NCBI RefSeq assembly: GCF_021730395.1 | Contig: NC_069371.1 | Span: 75,670,001-75,734,000, forward strand | Direction: 5' to 3' | Length of the DNA stretch: 64,000 bases | Source of the DNA: Mercenaria mercenaria | Taxonomy: Eukaryota; Mollusca; Bivalvia; Venerida; Veneridae | Shown: positions 46,000-58,301 of the stretch, in pieces | How the letters are laid out: each line of letters opens with the position of its first letter | How positions within the stretch are numbered: the stretch's first letter is position 1 | Position numbers and translations under genes: made by a program | The notes under the pieces: model-generated | Database searches by the model: none | Told to the model about the DNA's origin: nothing | The model's input: only the letters and a program-made list of their open reading frames with translations

Positions 46000-48900
46000 G
46001 TTTGATTTTTTAGATTATTGTTTGACACAAAAGATAACTTTGTCAAACAAACCTTTAGTACCTTTTTTCTGACCAGATAATTTTGTTGACATATTTATCT
46101 TTAAAAGTAAAACGATCTCTATCTAAAATTGTGAAAATATCCCTACCAGGAATTTCAATAACATAAAACAATGAAAATCGATTCTGTTTTGGTTTCGAAT
46201 AAAAGAAACACGAGTAATAACTACATCTTCTTTCTGCCTTATTAAGCAACATAACATTTTAAAATGCCCTGTTTTAATCAAGTTAACGCGCTGGCTGCAG
46301 TGCAGAAAGCTTAATGTTCTATGTTTAAAGATTAACATGATATTGCATTACCGTGCAAATCTCCCTTTCCCTAATTTTTCGAAGATGTGTAACTCTGCGC
46401 TTAATGTCACAGGCTTTATTAATTGTTAGTCTCCCTTCCATTTATTATGAGTGCTTCAGTTATATTAGGTGCAAATTATTTAGTTTTTTTCTCAGATTCC
46501 ATCCACATTCATTTCTAAGTCGAAAAAAATGTTTAGTTTGGAAACGGAACTCATTTCTATTAGGTTATTAGCGTACATATGATTTTCTATATTTCTGTGA
46601 TAATTTTCCCCAGCTTCCAATTTAAAAGGCAGAAGGTTCCGCCATACAAATACAAGATATCGCAGCTTGTGCATTTTGGCTCTTTTCAAATGGATTTGAT
46701 TGCGGCTTTTGAAATATAACAATATCGAAGGCATCCGAATACAGTTGACTTGCATTTTACTAGGTAAAAAGATACATTTTTAATTTTTACCAACATATCT
46801 TGTTAGTAAGGCCAGCCTCTAAACTTCGACTTAACTTGGCCTACCTATCTGGTTAGTCAGCCTGAAACAAAAACTGTGGCATGCTGATTAATGAGAGAAA
46901 GCAGTTATCGTGAACGATAAGTGGGAAAATGTGTAGTTAGACAGGGGATTATTTTTTTTTTTGAAGAATGCACACTTCGGATTACCTTTCATACTATTCT
47001 TCCCGTCAGCATAATCAAGACTGGTTATCGACTTTCAAAAGTAATGCGGAGAGATTTTTTTAAAATGCATACTGCTTGCAGACAGACAGACGAATATTTT
47101 ATTGACGTAAACTGTACAGATTTTTTGCCATACAATATAACATATACATTTAAATATTGTCACGTGGTTTATACAAATAGCTAAAAAGTAAGCACGTTTG
47201 AATGAAATAAATATATTTTCCGTGAAACATAGATTGTTATGGGGGATGAGTCTTATACATTTAACAACTATACACGGAAGTATCATTTAGATACGTAGAG
47301 CTAAATGTACACCACTATTTACAATAAAGATGTTCTCAGTATGAATACATGATAAATGAATTGTGATAAATTTCTAATAATAACTTGTTTATCACTATCG
47401 AGAAGTTCAATAAATTTCATTACATGCTGAGGTATACATGTATATTGACATTCCGCAATCAGAGAAAGGACACAGTCTATCCATAAATCTATGTGGATTA
47501 TTCAATGACTTCCCCTTTTATTTGGCTTATTTTCATACATTTTTTGAGTATCTATTTTTTTCAACGTACGGCCAAGATAGACCATTTTGACTGAATTTTA
47601 CGTCGTTAGCGCAAATTTCTTGACGTTATCCTTCAAAGCTTATAAATGTCTCGGCCGAGCTGTCACTGAACTTATTACAGTAACTAGATTAACATTGTAT
47701 ACTAGTATATCATTGTGTCTCACTAACCTAGTATCCTTGAAGAGAAAATTGTCATGCAGCTACTATGCAAAGTGCCTGATATCACTTGCCTGATATTTGT
47801 TTTTGATATCACCAGACTGAATTCCAGTTTTAATGTTGTCGACCTTTTTTCTAAACACATTCTGTAATCTCAACTAGTAATTTCCTTAATTAAATTTCCG
47901 TCTCCACTTTCATCGCAGAGACAATAGTACTTAATGTCATTGTGTAACGTTCATCATGGTACATTCTTTTTATTTCCTCCATTCTTGGACATCACAATGT
48001 TTACATCGATCGGTTCTTGGAAAGGCTTATAAAACACTTGACATTTGACACTATACTTATTCTTAATTTATACCTAATCTAAGACATCTATTTTTTTTTA
48101 TTAAAGTGGAATTATGCTCATTTTTCAAGTAAAAATCCAGCTGAAAATAGATGTGTGTGTAAAAAGGGTGGAGGAAATTATAGCTTTTAACCCAGTATAC
48201 CAGACTCTTCCTGTTACCAGTACGAAATGATAAGTTTCCAAATATGACTTTTCTTATTTTGACTGGGGCAGTCCTTTTAAGAAAAGTCAAACTGCACGCA
48301 GGAGTTGCTTCCCTTCAACTTCAGAAATCTCTACCTTTATGTAAGGGAGATCATTGCGTAGAAGATTAAAGAAAAGAATTATTATTTTAATTGTCCGATT
48401 TCTTTATTTCTAAAACATTAACTTCAAATACCTATGCGGCATTGTCGTTAATTTAACATATTTAAATGTACAGCAACCGAAAATTGCTTTTATAAAACAT
48501 TCACCAAAAACACACTATGTGCAGTAAGATGCGCATAATGTCACTTTAAGTAGAAACAAAAGTAGTTGTGTTAATTATAAATCTTGTAACAATGTAAATT
48601 TAGTGATTAAATTTTAAAGACAATCTGACTGAGTCTCGGAAAGGAAAACACTTGGTACAGGTAGCTGCCTGAGTGAGTCAAATGTTTAAAAATGTGGAAA
48701 TAAAGCATGTTCTCATTTATTCAAGAGGGTAATTATTTTTATTTTTACGCAGGTAATAGTTTATTTTATTGTTAGATTTTATAAGCATATCAGAAAGTCA
48801 ATACACATTGTCTAAGTTTAATTTAATATGGCTGCCATATTGTTTTATTCAGATGTTTCAGGAGCGGATGAATTTTCAAATCTGTAAAATATGAATTCAT

Positions 48901-50045
48901 TTATGTATTGCTTCAGAAATCTATTTTTACGAAGTAAGAGATGAGGACAAATGTTGTTCTAGGCAGGTTGTATGACTTTCATGATAAATAGAATAACAGA
49001 CAACTGTCTTTTTATATCAATGTTATCAGGCTCGGCAAAAATTTCGGTGAACCTAACCTCTTCCAGCCCATATCAATATCGACCTGTTAACATTGATATC
49101 AAAAGAAAGTAGCCTGTCTATATGTCTACCACACGTCAACAATATAAAACATATAATAACATAAACATTTGTTTCCATATTTCTGTTGTATATTACCGGC
49201 ATATTAAAATTTTATAGTTTTTTATTCTAGTGACACTTGGGTCAAATGTTAATGCATCTAAACATATAAAACTGGGACTTTCATTAATTCTACAATCAAA
49301 CTTCCTTGTATAAGTTCATTTCGTATATTTCAATTAGCCTATTTTCTGTAATAGCGTGTGAATACTATGAGTACATGTGAACCATCAATATACATTTACT
49401 AAAAGTCCAGAGTCGGACGCTTCCCTGTCATGGTTGCAAAATCAAATTTGTTCGACATTTTGTGAAACTTTTGGATTTTGTTTTAAGTTTGAATTGTTCT
49501 TCTTGGTGTATACCTTGAAATAAGGTTTAAATATAGGGATGACTCATGTTTTTAGCTAGTGCTTTAGCAACAGTTACTGGCTGTAGCTCTAAATCAACTC
49601 CCACGTTTCAACCTCGCGTCGTTTGAGTTTTCATTCTATTTCTGTGTAACCGCATCACAAAAATATTCTGGACGTGTAAAAAATAGTCCCATATTTATGT
49701 TTTATAATCTTGGTAGTGTGTGAGTGTGTGAGAAACTGAGGACTACTTTTTTAAACAACAAAAACAAGTAGCAACGGATTCTAGAATAATTATGAATTTT
49801 ATATTCATATTCGAAATATTCAGATTCACTCCGCTCACTCTGCCTTTTGTATCAGTTTTTAGGTTGAAACTGCGAAGTGGTTTCAATCTATTACAACCCT
49901 ATTCTGGAGACGGCAAGAGTTTTCACTGAAACAAATAAAATGACATTTTTGAGTAAATTAACTATCAAATGTCATGTGCCTTAAATAAATTGAATAAAAT
50001 TTCTTTCTAAGAACTGATGAGTATTATCAGAAACCTCAGAAAAAT
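46000..50045. other. Long intergenic spacer of unit 5
   Basis: No gene is supported. It is AT-rich and matches 53260-57138 almost base for base. The main differences are a TTAA element present here (48105-48545) and a retroposon present only in the other copy (55935-56215). Short frames at 46055, 46492, 46921, 47035 and 47587 recur in the other copy with indels and show no coding signature. Confidence 0.7.
48105..48545. mobile_element. TTAA-element family 2, full-length copy
   Basis: A 441-bp insertion flanked by TTAA (48101-48104 and 48546-48549). The termini AGTGGAATTATGCTCATTTT and the inverted AGTGACATTATGCGCATCTT form imperfect terminal inverted repeats of about 20 bp. The matching place in unit 6 (about 55465) is the empty site with a single TTAA. 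It has no coding capacity and is piggyBac-like by target duplication. Confidence 0.82.
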
Positions 50046-50240
50046 CATGCTTAACGGGGATCAGTGTTTTCCAAGATATTATTGAGAACTGAGTTTGCAG
50101 GTATGTTACAGAGATATGAGGTTTGTGTAAAAACAAAAATCTGCAGGTATGTAAGGAAGAGGTAGTATCAGGTATATAGTAGAGGTATGAGATTTAAGGA
50201 ATATAATGGCTTTATAGTCAGTATTATCCTATCTATTTCT
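50046..50240. repeat. Remnant of the minisatellite flank, unit 6
   Basis: Only the diverged end of the repeat block (matching about 38845-39040) remains between spacer 5 and copy 6. The clean 27-bp units are missing, so this unit has lost its array by deletion. Confidence 0.7.
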
Positions 50241-50344
50241 TCTTTCCAGTATTACACACACACACACACAACAACGAATGAAGAAGTGTCTTTTTGACAC
50301 AAAACGAGGAGAGAGAAAAAAGCTGTTTTATTTTCACATTTCCG

Positions 50345-50350
50345 TTTATT
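50345..50350 (-). terminator. Poly(A) signal of copy 6 (AATAAA)
   Basis: AATAAA on the minus strand about 100 nt after the TAA of copy 6. Confidence 0.5.
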
Positions 50351-50450
50351 TTGTCCGTATATGTTTGATTTAAATAAATCGTAACAAATCTTGTAACAGT
50401 ATATAGATTAACAAGTAACAATAGCACTATACAAAACATGAAAGAAGTCT

Positions 50451-52837
50451 TTAGAAACTAAGATGGCGATTAAGTCGACTGCGTTGACGTTTACTGGTCT
50501 TCTGTTTCTCTCCTTCCGTCCATGATTTTGACTTAACCCGGAAGTGACGTAAATCAGCCGCGTGGTCTTCGTGCAACATTGGTTTGTAGCTTGCTGGTTC
50601 GCAATGTTCCTGGAAAAATAAGAAAACGCTGTATTAAAATATGAATATTACTACATTGTTTTGTAATAATCTAAAGAGCTTTGTACATTATGTATTCATG
50701 TGGCAAGGGATCAACGATAAAATACTTCGTCATTAGGGATCAAATCTCGAATATATCCTACCTTGTCACTGTAAAAATAACTTTCAACGACCCAACAGGC
50801 CTATAAACTCAAATATAATTTTACGGAAATACACATTCATGCAAATACCAACCTTTTGTGTTGTGAAGAACGTTTTGTAGCCGCCGTCCAGTAGATAGAC
50901 TTCCGGAAAGTTGAGTCTGGGATACTGTTCCTTGTTCAGTTCACGGTCCTGACTTCTCAAAAATCGATACCTGTAAAATGTAAAAATCAAAATATTAGGA
51001 CATGACTTTTCTACATACCGGTCAACATCTCTGCAACCTACATAAATATAGACGCCGGGCATGAGTCAAAATATTTAACGATTCAATTCAGCTGAAGACA
51101 CTTTTTATCGAAAATGTTAATTCAATTTAAAACTTCCATTGTCGTGGATATGTTTTAATGAAGACTGAGAAGAAACTAAGCGATACTTACATTTTAGGAC
51201 CCCTTTCCGACGAGAATTCACAATGAAAAACGAGAATGTGTGGTTTCTCGAACGTGTCTCGTGACTGAAGAAGACTGTTGACGTCATCTTTTGTGTACAT
51301 GTTGACGGCACCTTGGATATGACCTCCATCAAATTCGTAAGGATACCGGCAATCTACTATCGTGACTTCTCCTATCTTGTCCTTGTACTTCCCGTCCAAC
51401 ACATCTGACATCGTTCCGTGTGTGATGGACTTGAGGTCACCATGTTTTCCAGGAATTGTGGGTAAAGTGTAGTCACGTGATCCATCAGCTACTAAATTGC
51501 GTGACTGCAGACGTTCCACGGCTTTGATGACATTCTGTAAAGAAAACAACGTTTATTTTCATTTTTAATATATAAAAATCTGAGTTGTTATGTAGACATG
51601 ATATTGACGAAATTATTTCTGTACAAAAAAAATCGCTCATATAGACCAAACAAATAATAAACACAATTTTATAGTATAAGATTTTTGCACAGTCTGGACA
51701 ATCTCGTTGTAAATCAATCTCTCATGAGCAACAGCCTCTGTACATTAAACAAAACACAGTCTGAACGCCGGTACTTCAAATCAAATCAAACTTAACTCAA
51801 ATGTTGAGTTGCCCTGGTTCGTGCATTATGTAAGTCGAGACTGTTCAAATGCTCATACATTTTGTATTATTGTTCACTTTCCAACTTCATATAAGTTAAA
51901 AAATGGAATACACATACTTGGGTGGTCAAGGCTGCAAGATCATTCTCGACTTGACGGAGCTTCTTCGTACACGGAGAGTCGTCTGTAAGATCATCATCGG
52001 CTAGGCGCTTGACGGAGAACAAGCTTCTCCGCGCTTCTGTTTTGGCTGGAACCTTCGATCGTGAAACGATCTCAATCTGAAAATAAAAGGAAGCCATTTT
52101 ATGTTAACTGAACTAATTTATACTTGTGCATGATGCTCCTTCATTTATTCATTTTCGAACCATGAATTTCAGTACTGAAATCTTATTGTTATTGAGTTCG
52201 AATCTTGCAAACTTGGTGTGCATACATTAATTCTTATGTAGTTTATGTTTAACTAAGTTGAGTTAGTAAAATCAGGAAATATTTATTTGAAAAAGAAAAT
52301 ACAAAAACAAAAATAAATTTTCAACAATAGCTAGCTATTTTACGTTAGAATATGATAAACATAACTTACAGAGAAAGGCGTATCACCGATAAATCCGGAA
52401 TCTGCCGAGTCATCTCCCTTGTTATCTGGTGTGATAATTGACTGTATCTCAGCGTCAGTTGTCTCCCTGTATACTGGAGAATCTGTAAGGTCACCAAATA
52501 ATCTTTGTCTGAAAGGAAAAAGCAATATATCAAATTAATTTTGAGATGAATAGTAAAGATAATAAACTTCTTAAGTTTTCTCCCTTTACACAGAATAATA
52601 TCTGAACGGGAATGAAAAAAAGAAGAGAGAAAGAGAAAAAAAAGAAACTATTTACTACAAGTTTGTTAATATTGTGTAAAGTCAAATATTTTCTACTGAC
52701 TGTATGAAATAAGCAAAATGAAATTGATAATACTGAAATATGCTGCATTTGTATTCTAGATATATATATGAAACTAACACAATAAAATATTTTATTCAAA
52801 GTGCTCGAACAAAAAGAGTTATTTACCTGATAGACAT
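50451..52837 (-). CDS. CDC25: CDC25-like phosphatase copy 6
   Basis: Intact gene: exons 52837-52827, 52508-52370, 52076-51918, 51534-51191, 50970-50853, 50609-50451 (TAA). The protein is about 309 residues. HCX5R (HCEFSSER, Cys about 208) and DCRYPYEFDGG are intact, and the C-terminal exon has the EHCEPASYKPM and RLNRHLSF forms. It differs from copy 5 by only a few substitutions, for example DTPFS for DTPCS at the exon 2 end, RNLV for RDLV early in exon 4, and EQYPRL for EHYPRL in exon 5. This is the most compact undisturbed copy, with an intron 1 of about 320 bp. Confidence 0.92.
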
Positions 52838-53083
52838 GGTCCACTGTTTTTAAATTTGCACAAATACTATAATATTACACTTTGTTTTAGCTATGAAGTA
52901 CCGTCAGTGTATAAAGTTTATGTTCTTTTTCCCGAACTTATATATTTATTTTTTTTTGCTGTCAGGATATACAAATTATCGAGCTGTTAATTAAGTTCCT
53001 TTGCTTTGAGAAAAAGTTGACAGACGAGTAGAGTGAAATAAAATGTTCTGAAATATTCACTCAATGACCATTATTATAACACA

Positions 53084-53259
53084 TTCAAATTGGGACAGCT
53101 TTTAATTAGCCAATAAAATTGTTAGGTGCAAACTGCGCTTGTGCGTTACGGAGGTTACACAATTGGTTGTCAGTAACGGAGAGTGATTTCTGTAACATCC
53201 GAGATTCTGTCAGATAGCAAAACAGTAAATGTTTGATACTTTTGATCACTTGTGATCAA
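53084..53259 (-). promoter_or_regulatory. Upstream block of CDC25 copy 6
   Basis: A TTTGAA hexamer (53084-53089), an inverted CCAAT (53110-53114, 273 bp from the ATG), and the palindrome TTGATCAC-TT-GTGATCAA (53242-53259, 405 bp from the ATG). Confidence 0.45.
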
Positions 53260-56200
53260 TGTTTGATTTTTTAGATTATTGTTTGACACAAAAGATAACT
53301 TTGTCAAACAAACCTTTAGTACTTTTTTTCTGACCAGATAATTTTGTTGACATATTTATCTTTAAAAGTAAAACGATCTCTATCTAAAATTGTGAAAATA
53401 TCCCTACCAGGAATTTCAATAACATAAAACAATGAAAATCGATTCTGTTTTGGTTTCGAATAAAAGAAACACGAGTAATAACTACATCTTCTTTCTGCCT
53501 TATTAAGCAACATAACATTCTAAAATGCCCTGTTTTAATCAAGTTAACGCGCTGGCTGCAGTGCAGAAAGCTTAATGTTCTATGATTAAAGACTAACATG
53601 ATATTGCATTACCGTGCAAAACATTCTTAGTTAATCTCCCTTTCCCTAATTTTTCGAAGATGTGTAACTCTGCGCTTAATGTCACAGGCTTTATTAATTG
53701 TTAGTCTCCCTTCCATTTATTATGAGTGCTTCAGTTATATTAGGTGCAAATTATTTAGTTTTTTTCTCAGATTCCATCCACATTCATTTCTAAGTCGAAA
53801 GAAATGTTTAGTTTGGAAACGGAACTCATTTGATTCTATTAGGTTATTAGCGTACATATGATTTTCTATATTTCTGTGATAATTTTTCCCCAGCTTCCAA
53901 TTTAAAAGGCAGAAGATTCCGCCATACAAATACAAGATATCGCAACTTCTGCATTTTGGCTCTTTTCAAATGGATTTGATTGCGGCTTTTGAAATATAAC
54001 AATATCGAAGGTATCCGAATACAGTTGACTTGCATTTTACTAGGTAAAAAGATACATTTTTAATTTTTACCAACATATCTTGTTAGTTAGGCCAGCCTCT
54101 AAACTTCGACTTAACTTGGCCTACCTATCTGGTTAGTCAGCCTGAAACAAAAACTGTGGCATGCTGATTAATGAGAGAAAGCAGTTATCGTGAACGATAA
54201 GTGGGAAAATGTGTAGTTAGACAGGGCATTATTTTTTTTTTGAAGAATGCACACTTCGGATTACCTTTCATACTATTCTTCCCGTCAGCATAATCAAGAC
54301 TGGTTATCGACTTTCAAAAGTAATGCGGAGAGATTTTTTTAAAATGCATACTGCTTGCAGACAGACAGACGAATATTTTATTGACGTAAACTGTACAGAT
54401 TTTTTGCTATACAATATAACATATATATTTAGATATTGTCACGTGGTTTATACAAATAACTAAAAAGTAAGCACGTTTGAATGAAATAAATATATTTTCC
54501 GTGAAACATAGATTGTTATGGGGGATGAGTCTTATACATTTAACAACTATACACGGAAGTATCATTTAGATACGTAGAGCTAAAAGTACACCACTATTTA
54601 CAATAAAGATGTTCTCAGTATGAATACATGATAAATGAATTGTGATAAATTTCTAATAATAACTTGTTTATCACTATCGAGAAGTTCAATAAATTTCATT
54701 ACATGCTGAGGTATACATGTATATTGACATTCTGCAATCAGAGAAAGGACACAGTCTATCCATAAATCTATGTGGATTATTCAATGACTTCCCCTTTCAT
54801 TTGGCTTATTTTCATACATTTTTTGAGTATCTATTTTTTTCGACGTACGGCCAAGATAGACCATTTTGACTGAATTTTACGTCGTTAGCGCAAATTTCTT
54901 GACGTTATCCTTCAAAGCTTATAAATGTCTCGGCTGAGCTGTCACTGAACTTATTACAGTAACTAGATTAACATTGTATACTAGTATATCATTGTGTCTC
55001 ACTAACCTAGTATCCTTGAAGTGAAAATTGTCATGCAGCTACTATGCAAAGTGCCGGATATCACTTGCCTGATATTTGTTTTTGATATCACGTCAATGAC
55101 CTGATATCAAAATTAAGCTCCTCCCATATTGACGGACTAGTTTTTACATCATTTTCCATGTTCCAGACAGAATTTTATTACAGATTCCAGTTTTAATGTT
55201 GTCGACCTTTTTTCTAAACACATTCTGTAATCTCAACTAGTAATTTCCTTAATTAAATTTCCGTCTCCACTTTCATCGCAGAGACAATAGTACTTAATGT
55301 GGTCATCGTGTAACGTTCATCATGGTACATTCTTTTTATTTCCTCCATTCTTGGACATCACAATGTTTACATCGATCGGTTCTTGGAAAGGTTTATAAAA
55401 CACTTGACATTTGACACTATACTTATTCTTAATTTATACCTAATCTAAGGCATCTATTTTTTATTAAGTAGAAACAAAAGTAGTTGTGTTAATTATAAAC
55501 TTGTAACAATGTAAATTTAGTGATTAAATTTTAAAGACAATCTGACTGAGTCTGGGAAAAGAAAACGCTTGGTACAGGTAGCTGCCTGAGTGAGTCAAAT
55601 GTTTAAAAATGTGGAAATAAAGCATGTTCTCATTTATTCAAGAGGATCAAAGTTTTTATTTTTACGCAGGTAATAGTTTATTTTATTGTTAGATTTTATA
55701 AGCATATCAGAAAGTCAATACACATTGTCTAAGTTTAATTTAATATGGCTGCCATATTGTTTCATTCAGATGTTTCAGGAGCGGATGAATTTTCAAATCT
55801 GTAAAATATGAATTCATTTATGTATTGCTTCAGAAATCTATTTTTACGAAGTAAGAAATGAGAACAAATGTTGTTCTAGGCAGGTTGTATGACTTTCATG
55901 ATAAATAGAATAACAGACAACTGTCTTTTTATATTATTATTATTATACCAGATTTATATAGCGCCCTTTTCATGATCAATTTCACGTTCAAAGGCGCTTT
56001 ACATAGTTCAAATGCAGCCACACAGGGCGCATAATTCATCCTCTACTAGTACAGACACAGAGCGATCTGACCAGAGGGACAGAGTGAGACAAAGCCCCCA
56101 CGACAGAGAGATCAGAAATCAGATACAGACTTGTCCGGCTAACTTAGCCTAGCTCGTTTCGAAACGACAGCCTGGTTCTTTAACGTGCCCAGTGTATAGC

Positions 56201-57138
56201 ACTGATACACACTGATATATCAATGTTATCAGGCTCGGCAAAAATTTCGGTGAACCTAACCTCTTCCAGCCCATATCAATATCGACCTGTTAACATTGAT
56301 ATCAAAAGACAGTAGCATGTCTATATGTCTACCACATGTCAACAATATAAAACATATAATAACATAAACATTTGTTTCCATATTTCTGTTGTATATTACC
56401 GACATATTAAAATTTTATAGTTTTTTTATTCTAGTGACACTTGGGTCAAATGTTAATGCATCTAAACATATAAAACTGGGACTTTCATTAATTCTACAAT
56501 CAAACTTCCTTGTACAAGTTCATTTCGTATATTTCAATTGGCCTATTTTCTGTAATAGCGTGTGAATACTATGAGTACATGTGAACCATCAGTATACATT
56601 TACTAAAAGTCCAGAGTCGGACGCTTCCCTGTCATGGTTGCAAAATCAAATTTGTTCGACATTTTGTGAAACTTTTGGATTTTGTTTTAAGTTTGAATTG
56701 TTCTTCTTGGTGTATACCTTGAAATAAGGTTTAAATATAGGGATGACTCATGTTTTTAGCTAGTGCTTTAGCAACAGTTACTGGCTGTAGCTCTAAATCA
56801 ACTCCCACGTTTCAACCTCGCTTCGTTTGAGTTTTCATTCTATTTCTGTGTAACCGCATCATAAAAATATTCTGGACGTGTAAAAAATAGTCCCATATTT
56901 ATTTTTTATAATCTTGGTAGTGTGTGAGTGTGTGAGAAACTGAGGACTACTTTTTTAAGCAACAAAAACAAGTAGCAACGGATTCTAGAATAATTATGAA
57001 TTTTATATTCATATTCGAAATATTCAGAATCACTCCGCTCACTCTGCCTTTTGTATCAGTTTTTAGGTTGAAACTGCGAAGTGGTTTCAATCTATTACAA
57101 CCCTATTCTGGAGACGGCAAGAGTTTTCACTGAAACAA
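53260..57138. other. Long intergenic spacer of unit 6, duplicate of spacer 5
   Basis: Nearly identical to 46000-49934, with no gene. It lacks the family 2 TTAA element, has about 100 extra bases near 55090-55190 (starting GTCAATGACCTGATATC), and carries an ATT-tailed retroposon at 55935-56215. Confidence 0.8.
55935..56215 (-). mobile_element. Short retroposon with ATT-repeat tail
   Basis: An insertion absent from the duplicate at about 49015. On the minus strand it ends GGCGCTATATAAATCTGG followed by a TATAATAATAAT tail. TATAT on both sides (55930-55934 and 56216-56220) may be the target duplication. The GCGCTATATAAATCTGG plus ATT-tail end is common in marine-invertebrate retroposons. It has no open frame. 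Confidence 0.75.
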
Positions 57139-57637
57139 ATTAATCCGCCGTTCTATTTCCGCACTACTTTGATTGTTTTTTTACGAGTATACCGACCGCT
57201 TATCTCTCTGCATTTCTATGTAAAAGGAACTAATCAGGTTTAACAATCGTTTCAATGATAAAAGAAAATTATCTCATGCTTTCTAATGGTGTATATCTTT
57301 AGAAAATCGAAAGGGAAACTATGGTACACTGGCATTTTAAAAATAGCATTTTCTATAGTTTTTTAGCGTTAAGCTTGAGGATGAGTTCCGGATAGCATCC
57401 GTACTTCTCCTAACTCATTCGTAAATCATCTGGTGTATCCGTTCAGAAATCGGGGGCATCCGGGGGCAAGGGTGCGTAGTTTTGAACATGCCGGATTATA
57501 TATCCTTAATAATCCGTAATAAAGCCGTTCTAAAAAGATCGTAAAAGACCGTAACTGTCCGGAAGACAATCACTGTGGTAAAAAAACACGAGCTATTACG
57601 GTTTTATTCCGGTTCTAATAAGGTTAATTATGGCATT

Positions 57638-57919
57638 GGGGGCCTCCGTGGCCGAGTGGTTAAGGTCGCTGACTTCAAATCACTTGCCCCTCATCGATGT
57701 AGGTTCGAGCCTCACTCGGGGCGTTGAATTCTTCATGTGAGGAAGCCATCCAGCTGTCTTACGGAAGGTCGGTGGTTCTACCCAGGTGCCCGCTCGTGAT
57801 GAAATAATGCACGGAGGGGCACCTGGGGTCTTCCTCCACCATTAAAGCTGGAAAGTCGCCATATGACCTAAAATTGTGTCGGTGCGACGTTAAACCCAAC
57901 CAAAAAAATAAAAATAAAT
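57638..57919 (+). mobile_element. tRNA-derived SINE with 12-bp target duplication
   Basis: The head resembles a class II (Leu/Ser-like) tRNA with A-box TGGCCGAGTGG and B-box GGTTCGAGCC. It is followed by a conserved-looking body (GCACCTGGGGTCTTCC) and the tail GCGACGTTAAACCCAACC plus an A-rich end. A perfect 12-bp duplication, AATTATGGCATT, flanks it (57626-57637 and 57920-57931). Internal promoter boxes appear present. Confidence 0.88.
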
Positions 57920-58284
57920 AATTATGGCATTAGAGATAAGGCCGATAAAGGGTTGTCTTGTTCAGCTCGTCAGCGTGTTTCAAGACGGGTTTTAGCCAGA
58001 GCTGAATTTCTAGTATATAATGTAACATGATTTGAATGTTATACTATGACTTGAATAGTTACAGCGGAGTGGTTTATTGCACATCAAATGCGGGTTTCAA
58101 ACTTTCTGTGCTGTCAGCGCTTTGATTCTACATGAGCGCACTCTCGCTCATACCTAAAATTCTACCAGTAATGCAACACACATAAATAAAATTCAGTGTG
58201 CTTTGATTGGTTAACAGCATGAAGAAACGGCGTTTTGGTTAGTTAACAGCATAAAGTGGCGCCATATTCTAGGATAGTCGGAGT

Positions 58285-58301
58285 TAACCCTAACCCTAAC
58301 C
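58285..58301. repeat. Short interstitial telomere-type repeat
   Basis: TAACCCTAACCCTAACC, nearly three units of the animal telomere repeat, sits exactly at the left edge of the unit 7 minisatellite. Confidence 0.6.

Larger units (their letters stand above)
57139..58301. other. Unique spacer before array 7
   Basis: Sequence not seen elsewhere in the window, with no protein gene. It contains a tRNA-derived SINE (57638-57919). It ends in a short run of telomere-type TAACCC repeats (58285-58301) directly before the minisatellite. Confidence 0.65.

Noticed and set aside
46055-47793. Small conserved proteins in spacer 5, since the frames recur at 53316-53935
   Set aside because: They recur only because the DNA is a recent duplicate; starts and lengths change with indels, and there is no codon-level constraint.
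57638-57723. Functional Leu/Ser-type tRNA gene
   Set aside because: Same reason: SINE body, tail and a perfect 12-bp target duplication around the whole element.
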